In this document: positions 43,926 through 52,234 of the stretch, one piece after another
Position numbering within the stretch: position 1 is the stretch's first letter
Layout of the letters: each line of letters starts with the position of its first letter
Assembly: GCA_045597645.1 (NCBI GenBank)
Contig: JAZLKM010000042.1
Coordinates: 1-55,016 of the forward strand
Direction of reading: 5' to 3'
DNA from: JAKSSE01 sp045597645
Lineage (GTDB): Bacteria > Bacillota > Clostridia > Lachnospirales > Lachnospiraceae
DNA length: 55,016 bases
Program-made: the position numbers and the translations under genes
Notes under the pieces: generated by a model
The model's database searches: none
Seen by the model: only the letters and a program-made list of their open reading frames with translations
What the model was told of the DNA's origin: nothing

Positions 43926-45750
43926 TGCTATCACCTCCATCCTGGGTCATAACCTTGATAGCCTCAGCGCGCTGAGCCTGTTGAGTGTTATACACGCTGG
44001 CGAAGCTGCCATTTAACGCCATAAGCTCATCAAACGTACCTCGCTCTGTAATGCATCCATCCTTCATGTATATGATTTCATCGCAGTTCACCACAGATGA
44101 AAATCTAGATGCTGTAATAATCAACGTCTTGTTGCTGTAGCTTCTGTCTATTTCGTCCAAAAGAGCTCTCTCCGTGTTCACATCAAGAGCACTCGTACTG
44201 TCATCAAGTACAAAAATCGGAGCATTTTTATGAAATGCCCTCGCAATTGAAATGCGCTGTTTTTGGCCTCCTGATATGCCAAGACCTCTCTCTCCGATTA
44301 TTGTCTTGTATCTATCTGACAGAGCATCAATAAAATTGTTGGCCTGTGCATGCATGGCAGACTTAGTTACCATTTTCCTATCGATATCCGGGCTCGAGAA
44401 TGCGATATTGCTCTCAATTGTATTTGAAAACAGGAACACGTCCTGAAATACATAGCTATACATGTTGCGCAGATTTTCAAGTCCGTACTCTTTAATATCC
44501 CTGCCGTTTATAAGTATCTGGCCGTCAGTGATATCTCTAATGCGCACCAGAGTCTTAAGGAGGATACTCTTGCCTGAGCCAGTCTCACCCACTATTCCAA
44601 GCTTTTTGCCAAATGGAATGCTGATATTTATATCCTTAAGCAATTCCTGGTCGTCTAATGTCAAGCAAACGTGCCTTAGCTCAATCGAAGGTGCACCACC
44701 CTGCAGCTCTATTCTTCCTGCATCTGGCACCTTGCTCTCGGTATTCATGAATTTCTTCAATTCAAGGCCGGCTACAGTCTGCTGCTGCATATTGAAGATA
44801 TGATTATTAAGGGCTGTTATGGTGCCCATAATACGCATAACATACGTTGATGTGGTCAAAATAAGTCCTACCGTAAGGCTTCCCCTCATTACGAGAAAAG
44901 CTCCAATGATAATAGTCGCTATATATGCCAGCTGCCTTATTGTATTAAATGTAAGGTCAAACTTGGACTGCAGCCATACCTGCTCTTTTCTGGCATCATA
45001 AAAGGCTTCATTTTTGTCAGCAAACTTACTAGTCTCAAGCTCCTCATTTGTGAAGCTTCGTACTATTCTAACAGCCGCAATATTTTCCTGAGTTGTAAGA
45101 TTCATCTCAGAGCTTCTTTTTCTGATAAGTGCAAAATTCTCCTTCGCATGCTTTTTGAAATTAAGCACTGCATACACCAGAATCGGCGTCAAAAGAAGTG
45201 GTATTATGATGAAATAAAAATTAACTCTGGCAAGGAGAATAATCGGCGTAAGAAGCATAAAAATTGCATCAATAAGGTACGGTACTCTATGCGCAAATAG
45301 CTCCTTGAACATTATGGTATCGCTGTTTGTTATCTGCAACAGCTCACCAGAGTTGTAGGCGCTAAGTGTATCTGAGTCCAGCTCCATAAGCTTTTTATAT
45401 GACGCATAACGCAAATCCGTCTCGAGCTCCAGACCTATTTTTTCCTGAATCAGGTCTCTGATGTAAATCAGTATTATCCTGAGCAAAATCAATACCAAAA
45501 AGGTGATAGCCAACGCCCAGAAAAGCTGCATTGTGTGAACCTGTCCGAATCGTCCGGTCATGAGAAAGTCAAACTCGCCACAGCTTCCCTTCACATAAGG
45601 AGTCGACTTTATTACATAGTCGACCAGCATTCCTGCAACCATCGGCATCAAAAGCTCTGCATAGATACCCAGCAAGCTTAGAACCTCTGCAAATACCCCC
45701 CAGCCCATATTCTTTTTAAAATATATATAACCGAAACGTAATGTCTCCAT
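43918..45750 (-). CDS. ABC exporter half, degenerate-site subunit
   Basis: 610 residues. Six transmembrane helices (about 15-320) precede an ATPase with Walker A GETGSGKS and canonical signature GISGGQKQR. Two catalytic residues are replaced: the Walker B Glu is Asp (FVLDDSTSALD) and the switch His is Ser (TASRFSSV). This mirrors the partner at 42159-43925, whose signature is degenerate. The pair would thus have one working and one degenerate ATP site, as in BmrCD/LmrCD/TM287-288-type exporters. The start is ATG 45750 with GGGGAG upstream; the aspS terminator lies only 19 bases before it. Confidence 0.93.
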   Translation of the reverse strand: METLRFGYIYFKKNMGWGVFAEVLSLLGIYAELLMPMVAGMLVDYVIKSTPYVKGSCGEFDFLMTGRFGQVHTMQLFWALAITFLVLILLRIILIYIRDLIQEKIGLELETDLRYASYKKLMELDSDTLSAYNSGELLQITNSDTIMFKELFAHRVPYLIDAIFMLLTPIILLARVNFYFIIIPLLLTPILVYAVLNFKKHAKENFALIRKRSSEMNLTTQENIAAVRIVRSFTNEELETSKFADKNEAFYDARKEQVWLQSKFDLTFNTIRQLAYIATIIIGAFLVMRGSLTVGLILTTSTYVMRIMGTITALNNHIFNMQQQTVAGLELKKFMNTESKVPDAGRIELQGGAPSIELRHVCLTLDDQELLKDINISIPFGKKLGIVGETGSGKSILLKTLVRIRDITDGQILINGRDIKEYGLENLRNMYSYVFQDVFLFSNTIESNIAFSSPDIDRKMVTKSAMHAQANNFIDALSDRYKTIIGERGLGISGGQKQRISIARAFHKNAPIFVLDDSTSALDVNTERALLDEIDRSYSNKTLIITASRFSSVVNCDEIIYMKDGCITERGTFDELMALNGSFASVYNTQQAQRAEAIKVMTQDGGDSIG

Positions 45751-45769
45751 GACTTCTCCCCAAATGGTG

Positions 45770-45802
45770 AAAAAACCGGATACCCTAAAAAGTGCATCCG
45801 GT
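45770..45802 (-). terminator. Rho-independent terminator after aspS
   Basis: ACCGGAT (minus strand) pairs with ATCCGGT across a 14-base loop, followed by TTTTTT. Confidence 0.85.
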
Positions 45803-45831
45803 TAAATAAAAATCGCTTTTAAACGTAGCAA

Positions 45832-47607
45832 TTATTTGTCAGTTTTTGGCTCCACAATAGCAATGTGTACATCTGACAGCTGCTTTGGCTCTACAGTTGC
45901 AGGAGCGCCCATCATGACATCCATAGCGTTCTTGTTCATTGGGAACGGAATTATCTCTCTGATGCTCTCCTCACCGCAGATAAGCATAATCATACGGTCA
46001 ACACCTGGTGCTATACCTGCATGTGGCGGTGCTCCATAACAGAACGCATTGTACATAGCCGGGAACTTAGCCTTAACATCTTCCTCTCCCAGTCCAACAA
46101 GCTCGAAAGCTTTAATCATAATCTCAGGGTTGTGGTTACGCACAGCACCTGACGAAAGCTCAACACCGTTGCATACCAAATCGTACTGGTAAGCAAGGAT
46201 TGAAAGTGGATCCTGATTCATAAGAGCGTCCATACCGCCCTGTGGCATTGAGAATGGATTGTGACAGAATTCAAGCTCGCCGCTCTCCTCGCCAATCTCA
46301 TACATTGGGAAATCAACAATCCAGCAGAACTCGTATGTATCCTTCTTCATATGACCCTCAGCTGCTGCTCCCATGAGCTTTCTAAGGCAGCCTGCAGTCT
46401 TCTGAGCTGCGAGAAGCTTGCCGGCAGTAAGACCTACAAAGTCTCCGTTCTTGAGGTCAAGCGCATCGATTACCTGCTGCTTTCTCTCCTGAAGGAACTT
46501 TGAAATGCCTCCTACAAACTCGCCATTCTCGTCAAGTCTGAACCAGAATGCTTTATTTCCTGTGGTCATCTCCACCTCAGCCATCATAGCATCAATCTGC
46601 TTGCGGGTACCGGTGTAGCCATCAGTCTTAATAGCCTTAACTACTACATCCTCTCCCTCAAATGGACCAAAACCGCATCCAGCCATTACAGCTGTAGCAT
46701 CCTGAAGGGTAAGGTCAATTCTGAGATCCGGCTTATCGCTACCGTACTTATCCATAGCCTCAAGATAAGGAATACGTGCAAACGGAGGATTTGATGCGCT
46801 CTTGTATACGCCGTACTTTGCAAATACCTCAGGAAGCACCTGCTCTACTACTGCAAATACATCATCCTGAGATGCAAAAGACATCTCCATATCAAGCTGA
46901 TAGAACTCACCCGGTGAGCGGTCAGCGCGGGCATCCTCATCTCTAAAGCAAGGAGCTATCTGGAAATATTTATCAAATCCTGCAGTCATTAGAATCTGTT
47001 TGAACTGCTGTGGTGCCTGTGGCAATGCATAAAACTTGCCCGGGTGATTGCGTGATGGTACAAGATAATCTCTTGCTCCCTCAGGTGATGAACAGGTAAG
47101 GATAGGGGTTGTAATCTCCAAAAATCCCAGCTCTGTCATTCTCTGGCGAAGCTCTGATACAATCTTGCTTCTCATTACAATACGGTCCTTAACTGCCGGA
47201 TTGCGAAGATCAAGATAGCGATACTTAAGTCTGGTATTCTCATCAGCATCCTTTGACTGATTGATTTCAAATGGAAGGCTGTTGTAGATACATTTTCCAA
47301 GTACTTCGAGTGAATCTGGAACCACTTCGATTTCTCCTGTAGGCAGCTCCATATTCTTGCTTGAACGCTCACGTACTACTCCGGTAATTGATATCGTAGT
47401 CTCCTTGTTGAGCTCATCAACCTTAGCCATCATCTCCTCGGTCTCTACTACCAGCTGAGTAGTACCGTAGAAGTCACGAAGGATAACAAATCCCAGGTTC
47501 TTGCTGACCTTTCTGATATTCTCAAACCAACCTACAAGGGTTACTGTCTTGCCTGCATCTGCGAGCCTAAGCTCACCGCAATTGTGTGTTCTTGACTGTG
47601 TCATCAT
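45832..47607 (-). CDS. aspS: aspartyl-tRNA synthetase
   Basis: 591 residues from ATG 47607, with AGAGG 5 bases upstream; the next codon is also ATG (47604) and an extension to 47634 would overlap hisS. An N-terminal OB-fold anticodon domain (about 10-110) precedes a class II core: motif 2 PCFRDEDARADRSPGEFYQLD, shown as FRDEDARADR, and motif 3 APGVDRMIMLI. The bacterial GAD insertion lies at about 290-420. With AsnS present, this enzyme need not mischarge tRNA-Asn. It forms an operon with hisS, 16 bases apart. Confidence 0.95.
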   Translation of the reverse strand: MMTQSRTHNCGELRLADAGKTVTLVGWFENIRKVSKNLGFVILRDFYGTTQLVVETEEMMAKVDELNKETTISITGVVRERSSKNMELPTGEIEVVPDSLEVLGKCIYNSLPFEINQSKDADENTRLKYRYLDLRNPAVKDRIVMRSKIVSELRQRMTELGFLEITTPILTCSSPEGARDYLVPSRNHPGKFYALPQAPQQFKQILMTAGFDKYFQIAPCFRDEDARADRSPGEFYQLDMEMSFASQDDVFAVVEQVLPEVFAKYGVYKSASNPPFARIPYLEAMDKYGSDKPDLRIDLTLQDATAVMAGCGFGPFEGEDVVVKAIKTDGYTGTRKQIDAMMAEVEMTTGNKAFWFRLDENGEFVGGISKFLQERKQQVIDALDLKNGDFVGLTAGKLLAAQKTAGCLRKLMGAAAEGHMKKDTYEFCWIVDFPMYEIGEESGELEFCHNPFSMPQGGMDALMNQDPLSILAYQYDLVCNGVELSSGAVRNHNPEIMIKAFELVGLGEEDVKAKFPAMYNAFCYGAPPHAGIAPGVDRMIMLICGEESIREIIPFPMNKNAMDVMMGAPATVEPKQLSDVHIAIVEPKTDK

Positions 47608-47623
47608 TTCATCCTCTGTTCTT

Positions 47624-48874
47624 TTATTTTGCAAAAAATTCCTTAAACTCAGTGTAGCCCTGCTCTGAAAGCTGGTCCTTCTGGAATTTCTTATTCTTAT
47701 TCATGCGTACCACCAGCACCTGCTGACCATCTTCGCGAGCTTTTTTTGCATCGTTCATGATATCCACAAGCTTCTCTGCCGGGTATCCCTTTTCGATGAG
47801 GTACGCCACCTTGCTTCCGCTTCCCGGTATCTGGAAATTCTGTTCCATAAGCAATAATATAATACGCTCAAAACCTATTGAGAATCCACATGCCGGTACA
47901 TCCTGCCCTGTGAATTTTCCAACCATCTTGTCGTAGCGTCCACCGCCGCCGCAGCTACCTCCGAACTCCGGGATGGCTATCTCAAATATTGTGCCAGTAT
48001 AATATGACATTCCACGCACAAGCGTAGGATCAAATACCATTGCAAAATCTGCCACCTTAGCCGCATCTACTGTTGTGATAATCTGTGTCAGATTGTCATA
48101 TATATCCTTGTCCAGATACTCACCCAACGTCTCAAGTACAAAGTCAAGTCCGTTAGCTGCGCCATTTAATCCTTCAAATACCGCCAGATACTTATCTACA
48201 CTCGCTTTATCAAAGCCATTTTCTACAAGCTCTGCTGATACGCCATCTACGCCAATTTTATCCATCTTATCAAGGGTGATGAATACACTGTCATAGCTTT
48301 CCTCAGAAAATCCAGCATAAGCAGCCATTGCCTTGAGAAGTCGTCTGTCATTGATTCTTATCTCAAATCCCTTAAATCCAAGCTTGCCAAGTGTTGTGGT
48401 AGTAGCCAAAATAAGCTCTATCTCAGCAAGGTTCCCCGGCTCCCCCAGTATGTCAATATCGCACTGCATGAACTGACGATATCTGCCTCGCTGGGGCCTG
48501 TCTGCTCTCCATACGCTTCCCATCTGAAGTGCCTTAAATGGTGACGGAAGGTCGTTGGCATTATTCGAATAATACCTTACAAGCGGAACAGTCAGATCAT
48601 ATCTAAGACCCATATCCACAAGATCTGCTTCGCTCTCGGCTGTATCAAGCTGAAGCTTCTCACCGCGCTTAAGTACTTTAAATATCAGCTTCTCATTATC
48701 GCCACCCTGCTTTGACAGGAGGTTTCCGATGTCCTCGAGTGCCGGTGTCTCAATCTGGGTAAACCCAAATGCTGAATAGGTCTCCCTTATCACCTGCTGC
48801 ACATAATTTCTAATCTCCATCTCGCGGGGAAGGATATCCTTCATTCCGTTGACAGGTTTCTTCTTCAACGCCAT
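47624..48874 (-). CDS. hisS: histidyl-tRNA synthetase
   Basis: 416 residues. Class II core with motif 2 VWRADRPQRGRYRQF, histidine-binding GMSYYTGTIFEI and GGGGRYD, and a motif 3-like FSIGFERIILLL. A C-terminal anticodon-binding domain spans about 330-416. GAGGAG precedes the ATG. A consensus promoter gives a leader of only about 34 bases, so there is no T-box. Confidence 0.96.
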   Translation of the reverse strand: MALKKKPVNGMKDILPREMEIRNYVQQVIRETYSAFGFTQIETPALEDIGNLLSKQGGDNEKLIFKVLKRGEKLQLDTAESEADLVDMGLRYDLTVPLVRYYSNNANDLPSPFKALQMGSVWRADRPQRGRYRQFMQCDIDILGEPGNLAEIELILATTTTLGKLGFKGFEIRINDRRLLKAMAAYAGFSEESYDSVFITLDKMDKIGVDGVSAELVENGFDKASVDKYLAVFEGLNGAANGLDFVLETLGEYLDKDIYDNLTQIITTVDAAKVADFAMVFDPTLVRGMSYYTGTIFEIAIPEFGGSCGGGGRYDKMVGKFTGQDVPACGFSIGFERIILLLMEQNFQIPGSGSKVAYLIEKGYPAEKLVDIMNDAKKAREDGQQVLVVRMNKNKKFQKDQLSEQGYTEFKEFFAK

Positions 48875-48914
48875 ATCTATCTCCTCTTATTATTACACAA
48901 TCAAAATTCTACCT

Positions 48915-48943
48915 ATTATAGCCGAAAATAGCTCCACTGGCAA
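48915..48943 (-). promoter_or_regulatory. sigma-A promoter of hisS-aspS
   Basis: TTGCCA (48943-48938), a 17-base spacer and TATAAT (48920-48915). Confidence 0.85.
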
Positions 48944-48978
48944 CACTCGTCAGCTACCATATTCCCAATAGCATATCG

Positions 48979-50580
48979 CTACATTTTTCTAACTTTCAGA
49001 TAGAAAAGAAATGCCAAAAGTCCATAAAGAGCTATGAAAATCAGCTGAACCTGCCATACCGGCATTATCAGACCAAGTGCTACTGCTCCTACCATGCCTA
49101 TAAGGCTCACAACCATATTCACAAGCAGATAAACGGCTACATTGGCGCCCTGCTTTACCACTTCAACCTCATTTTCCCATTCGAGCTTTACGTACTTAAG
49201 TCCGCACACCATACCAAATGTAGTGGAAAAAAGCATCTGAACGGTGATAAGTACTAACGATGTTATCCAGTCTGCAGCATTGCTCTTAAAGGAAGCCATC
49301 ATAAGAATGGTCCCTGCCAGTGCAAACGGCATTCCAAGCAGGATATTAAACAGCATTTTGCCCTTGTATATAGTCATTTTTTCAATAGGCATAGTCTGCA
49401 TAATCCATGCATTCTTTCCTTCAAGAGATGGCGTGACACAGGTGGTGGCCAGCATACCAAGGAAGAAATAAACCAGAAATGGCAGCGCTGGCACTACAAC
49501 ATTCGGGTCAAACGGAGCGTTGTTCGTCATAACCGCCACAATTTTGTCTCCGCCTATCACGACAAATGCCAAGCCTACAATCAGAGTGAGAACATGTCCC
49601 ATTCCTACATTTACAAGGTAAGGCACACTTCCAAAAAATCTCCTGAGTTCTTTATAAGCAATGCTCATAGAGATACTCTTACGCTTGAATGAGACCTCCC
49701 CCCTAGTGCGACGAACCTCGTGTGACGCAAGTCTGGTATTAATCTCTCTGTATTTTTGGGCTACAAAGGTATAAAAGCCTACGAAAAGAAGAATTGCAAC
49801 AGCCACGAGAAGCATCATTGAGCTCACACGATGGTCAATAACAGCCTCCTTGAACCAGCTGATTGGCAGATAGTATTTTCCTGCACCGTTTGAAGCGCTT
49901 GAGATCTGGCTCACCATCGAGTACTCTGAGTCTTCCATAGTGTTCCTCACTATCGCCTCTATCAGGAATCTGCTGAAAAAGCAAGCGATACAAAATGCCA
50001 TAAGGAAAATGGCCTGCAACGCCTTTCTAATCCTGGCTCCACTTCCGATGCTTGTAATCAGTGCATCAATTGCCGCCGCAAGTATTGTCGGTATAAGCAA
50101 CACCGGCACTGACATAATAAGCCATAACGGATACACATAAACCGGTGGATGAACAGCTATTCCATATCCAATGAGCATTGATACCACCAGACTTCCCGGC
50201 ATTCCTATACTCTTTATGAACATATACATGAATTTGCAGGATACTACTGTCTTTACCTCAAAAGGCATGGACATAAGCATGTCATACTCTTTGAATGCAA
50301 AAAGATATCCGTTGCTCTTCATCAACGTAAATATGAAAGCGATGGCGCTGACTGCCATTGCACATAGCGCAGGCACCTCGTCTCCCATGCCTATCACGCC
50401 CATCATCCCCGCTTGGAATGCACCTATTACTATTATAAGAAAATATACAAGTCCAAAGCCCACCATTCCGCCGATTGTCTGGCTTTTGCGTTTCTTGTCA
50501 GTGCAGTGTTTGAGGAGATTCCTGTTACTGGTAGACAAGAGCATGGTGCGAAGGAGCAAATATGTCTTATTGTTCTGCAT
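48979..50580 (-). CDS. ABC-2-like exporter permease
   Basis: 533 residues from ATG 50580, with GGAGG 6 bases upstream; it overlaps the ATPase gene by 14 bases. About twelve transmembrane segments form two blocks (about 40-260 and 325-533), with a charged cytoplasmic stretch between them (REINTRLASHEVRRTRGEV). I recognise the general layout of large permeases paired with a single ATPase, but not the substrate; an antimicrobial-peptide or lipid exporter is possible. No regulator is adjacent. Confidence 0.82.
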   Translation of the reverse strand: MQNNKTYLLLRTMLLSTSNRNLLKHCTDKKRKSQTIGGMVGFGLVYFLIIVIGAFQAGMMGVIGMGDEVPALCAMAVSAIAFIFTLMKSNGYLFAFKEYDMLMSMPFEVKTVVSCKFMYMFIKSIGMPGSLVVSMLIGYGIAVHPPVYVYPLWLIMSVPVLLIPTILAAAIDALITSIGSGARIRKALQAIFLMAFCIACFFSRFLIEAIVRNTMEDSEYSMVSQISSASNGAGKYYLPISWFKEAVIDHRVSSMMLLVAVAILLFVGFYTFVAQKYREINTRLASHEVRRTRGEVSFKRKSISMSIAYKELRRFFGSVPYLVNVGMGHVLTLIVGLAFVVIGGDKIVAVMTNNAPFDPNVVVPALPFLVYFFLGMLATTCVTPSLEGKNAWIMQTMPIEKMTIYKGKMLFNILLGMPFALAGTILMMASFKSNAADWITSLVLITVQMLFSTTFGMVCGLKYVKLEWENEVEVVKQGANVAVYLLVNMVVSLIGMVGAVALGLIMPVWQVQLIFIALYGLLAFLFYLKVRKM

Positions 50581-51292
50581 TTGCAACCTCCATAAATACA
50601 TCCTCTAGCGACTGATCACCAATCAATTCATCCATGGTACCGCTTGCCACAAGACATCCCTTCTTTATGATTGCTATTCTATCGCAGAGCTTTTCCGCCA
50701 CATCCAAAACGTGGGTCGAAAAGAAAATTGCTGTGCCACTCTCACACATTTCATGCATGATAGACTTAAGTACAAATGCAGCCTTAGGGTCGAGGCCTAC
50801 AAAAGGCTCATCCAGAATCAATAGCTTAGGCTCATGTATTATTGCGCCTATTATTGCCACCTTCTGCTTCATTCCATGAGAGTAAGATGCAATTTGAGAC
50901 TGTAAGTCATCATAGATTTCAAACATATCCGCATATTTCTTAATGCGAGACTGCCTATCCTCCTCCGACACCTCATATACATCCGCTACAAAGTTGAGGT
51001 ACTGAAGTCCTGTAAGGTTTTCATATAAATCCGGATTATCAGGAATGTATGCCATTATCTTCTTACATTCCATAGGCTCGTCCTTAACAGAATGGCCCGC
51101 CACCGTAATCTCGCCCTGCGCACTCTTTTCTCCGATTGCAAGAAGGCCAGTAATCAATCTGATTAACGTGGTCTTACCAGCGCCATTATGTCCTATTATT
51201 CCAAATATAGATCCAACCGGCACATGAAGACTCACGTCATTAAGAGCTTTCTTTTCTCCATACATTTTGCTTACATTTTTTATATCAAGCAT
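50567..51292 (-). CDS. ABC transporter ATPase (BcrA-like)
   Basis: 241 residues. Walker A GHNGAGKTT, a signature of the variant form YSHGMKQK, Walker B LLILDEPFVGLD and switch FSTHVLDVAE. It powers the permease encoded next. AAGGG precedes the ATG. No clear promoter is seen between the tRNA-Gly terminator (51393) and the start. Confidence 0.93.
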   Translation of the reverse strand: MLDIKNVSKMYGEKKALNDVSLHVPVGSIFGIIGHNGAGKTTLIRLITGLLAIGEKSAQGEITVAGHSVKDEPMECKKIMAYIPDNPDLYENLTGLQYLNFVADVYEVSEEDRQSRIKKYADMFEIYDDLQSQIASYSHGMKQKVAIIGAIIHEPKLLILDEPFVGLDPKAAFVLKSIMHEMCESGTAIFFSTHVLDVAEKLCDRIAIIKKGCLVASGTMDELIGDQSLEDVFMEVANAEQ

Positions 51293-51392
51293 GTCATACC
51301 CTTTCTACTCCAGAAAATATGTCGAATTTTTTCAATGTTATTCGCAAGCTTCCGGAAGTGAACCCACCGTAACATTGTCCACTAAACTGCTT

Positions 51393-51434
51393 AAAAAAAA
51401 CCTACAGGCGCATAAAAACAATGTGCATGCAGGT
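51393..51434 (-). terminator. Rho-independent terminator of tRNA-Gly
   Basis: ACCTGCATGC pairs with GCCTGTAGGT (one mismatch, one G-T pair), followed by eight T on the minus strand. The rest of 51293-51392 holds no gene I can see. Confidence 0.75.
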
Positions 51435-51438
51435 CAAA

Positions 51439-51509
51439 AGCAAGGTACGGGAATCGAACCCGCCTCCTCGGCTTGGGAAGCCGATATACTACCGATGTAC
51501 TAACCTTGC
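51439..51509 (-). tRNA. tRNA-Gly (anticodon CCC)
   Basis: 71 bases. Acceptor GCAAGGT/ACCTTGC with discriminator T, anticodon stem CGGCT/AGCCG around TCCCA with flanking T and A (anticodon CCC, reading GGG), T-arm GCGGG-TTCGATT-CCCGT. No CCA is encoded. Confidence 0.94.
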
Positions 51510-51514
51510 AAAAT

Positions 51515-51543
51515 CGAAGCGTCACAGCAAACGTAACGCTTCG
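51515..51543 (-). other. hairpin in the 5' leader of tRNA-Gly
   Basis: CGAAGCGT pairs with ACGCTTCG across a 13-base loop, 6 bases before the mature tRNA. It lies between the promoter at 51576-51604 and the tRNA and is followed only by ATTTTG. It may guide 5' processing or be a weak terminator. Confidence 0.55.
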
Positions 51544-51575
51544 GATTCACTATCATACTAGAACCGAACCTAGTT

Positions 51576-51604
51576 ATTATATGCCTATATTTAACATATA
51601 GCAA
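51576..51604 (-). promoter_or_regulatory. sigma-A promoter of tRNA-Gly
   Basis: TTGCTA (51604-51599), a 17-base spacer and TATAAT (51581-51576). It gives a leader of about 60 bases before the tRNA. Confidence 0.85.
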
Positions 51605-51621
51605 CTGATTAGCTAGGTATT

Positions 51622-52014
51622 CTAGAACTTTATTACCTTCGGTGCTTCAGAAAATGAAGAAAACGTAGCTGTAGCATCTTCTAAGTACAGAACCTCTGTA
51701 TTGTCATCTTCAGCAGAGTACATCGCCTGAAGGCTCGGATAGCTGTCGAGCATATGCTTCTTAGCCTCTATCCTGTCATCTCTAACTAGTTTTCCAGCAA
51801 TGCGAAGCCACTTTCCACCCGCAAAAGCACAAATCTCCACTTTAGGATTGGCTTGTATCTGCTTTGATACCTCTTTGACTTTTCCAGTCTGGATATAAAT
51901 CCTGTTCTCGAATAAGTCAACTGTACCAAACGGTCTAACTCTTGGCTGATCACCTTCTACTGTCGCCAAATAATAGGTTCCACACTCTTTCAAAAAATCA
52001 TACACTTCCTGCAT
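51622..52014 (-). CDS. pyridoxamine 5'-phosphate oxidase-like flavin/haem-binding protein
   Basis: 130 residues in one split-barrel domain. Motifs are CGTYYLATVEGDQPRVRPFG near the N-terminus and VEICAFAGGKWLRIAGKLV in the middle. These small members (often annotated as NimA-like or general-stress PNPOx-fold proteins) bind FMN, F420 or haem. True PNPOx activity is unlikely at this length. GGAGG is 8 bases before ATG. It is divergent from the radical-SAM operon. No well-spaced promoter was found in 52015-52187. Confidence 0.85.
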   Translation of the reverse strand: MQEVYDFLKECGTYYLATVEGDQPRVRPFGTVDLFENRIYIQTGKVKEVSKQIQANPKVEICAFAGGKWLRIAGKLVRDDRIEAKKHMLDSYPSLQAMYSAEDDNTEVLYLEDATATFSSFSEAPKVIKF

Positions 52015-52187
52015 CGTTCATTCCTCCTTAAAGCAATAATACATTGTAAATGTATGAAATAGTCCTGTAATACTCATTAGGAATATTTCCACAATTGCGC
52101 CGCTTCAATGCTCTTCGCAATCCGCTTAGCTACCTGATTCATTGTAACACAATTTCGTCGTGAAACTTCAACAAATCTATATTTGTC

Positions 52188-52216
52188 TTGATTTTTAGAA
52201 CGTATGTTTGTATAAT
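52188..52216 (+). promoter_or_regulatory. promoter of the radical-SAM/DUF4130 operon with LexA-type box
   Basis: TTGATT (52188-52193), a 17-base spacer and TATAAT (52211-52216). The spacer contains AGAACGTATGTTTG at 52197-52210, matching the Firmicutes LexA consensus CGAACRNRYGTTYG at 13 of 14 positions, with the 12-base core GAACRNRYGTTY complete. A repressor here would block polymerase. The leader is about 12 bases. Confidence 0.8.
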
Positions 52217-52234
52217 GTTTCTCGAGGTGAACAT

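Noticed and set aside
45832..48908. T-box leader for hisS, aspS or asnS
   Set aside because: The hisS leader is only about 34 bases, aspS is 16 bases after hisS and asnS 29 bases after its upstream gene; none has room for a T-box.
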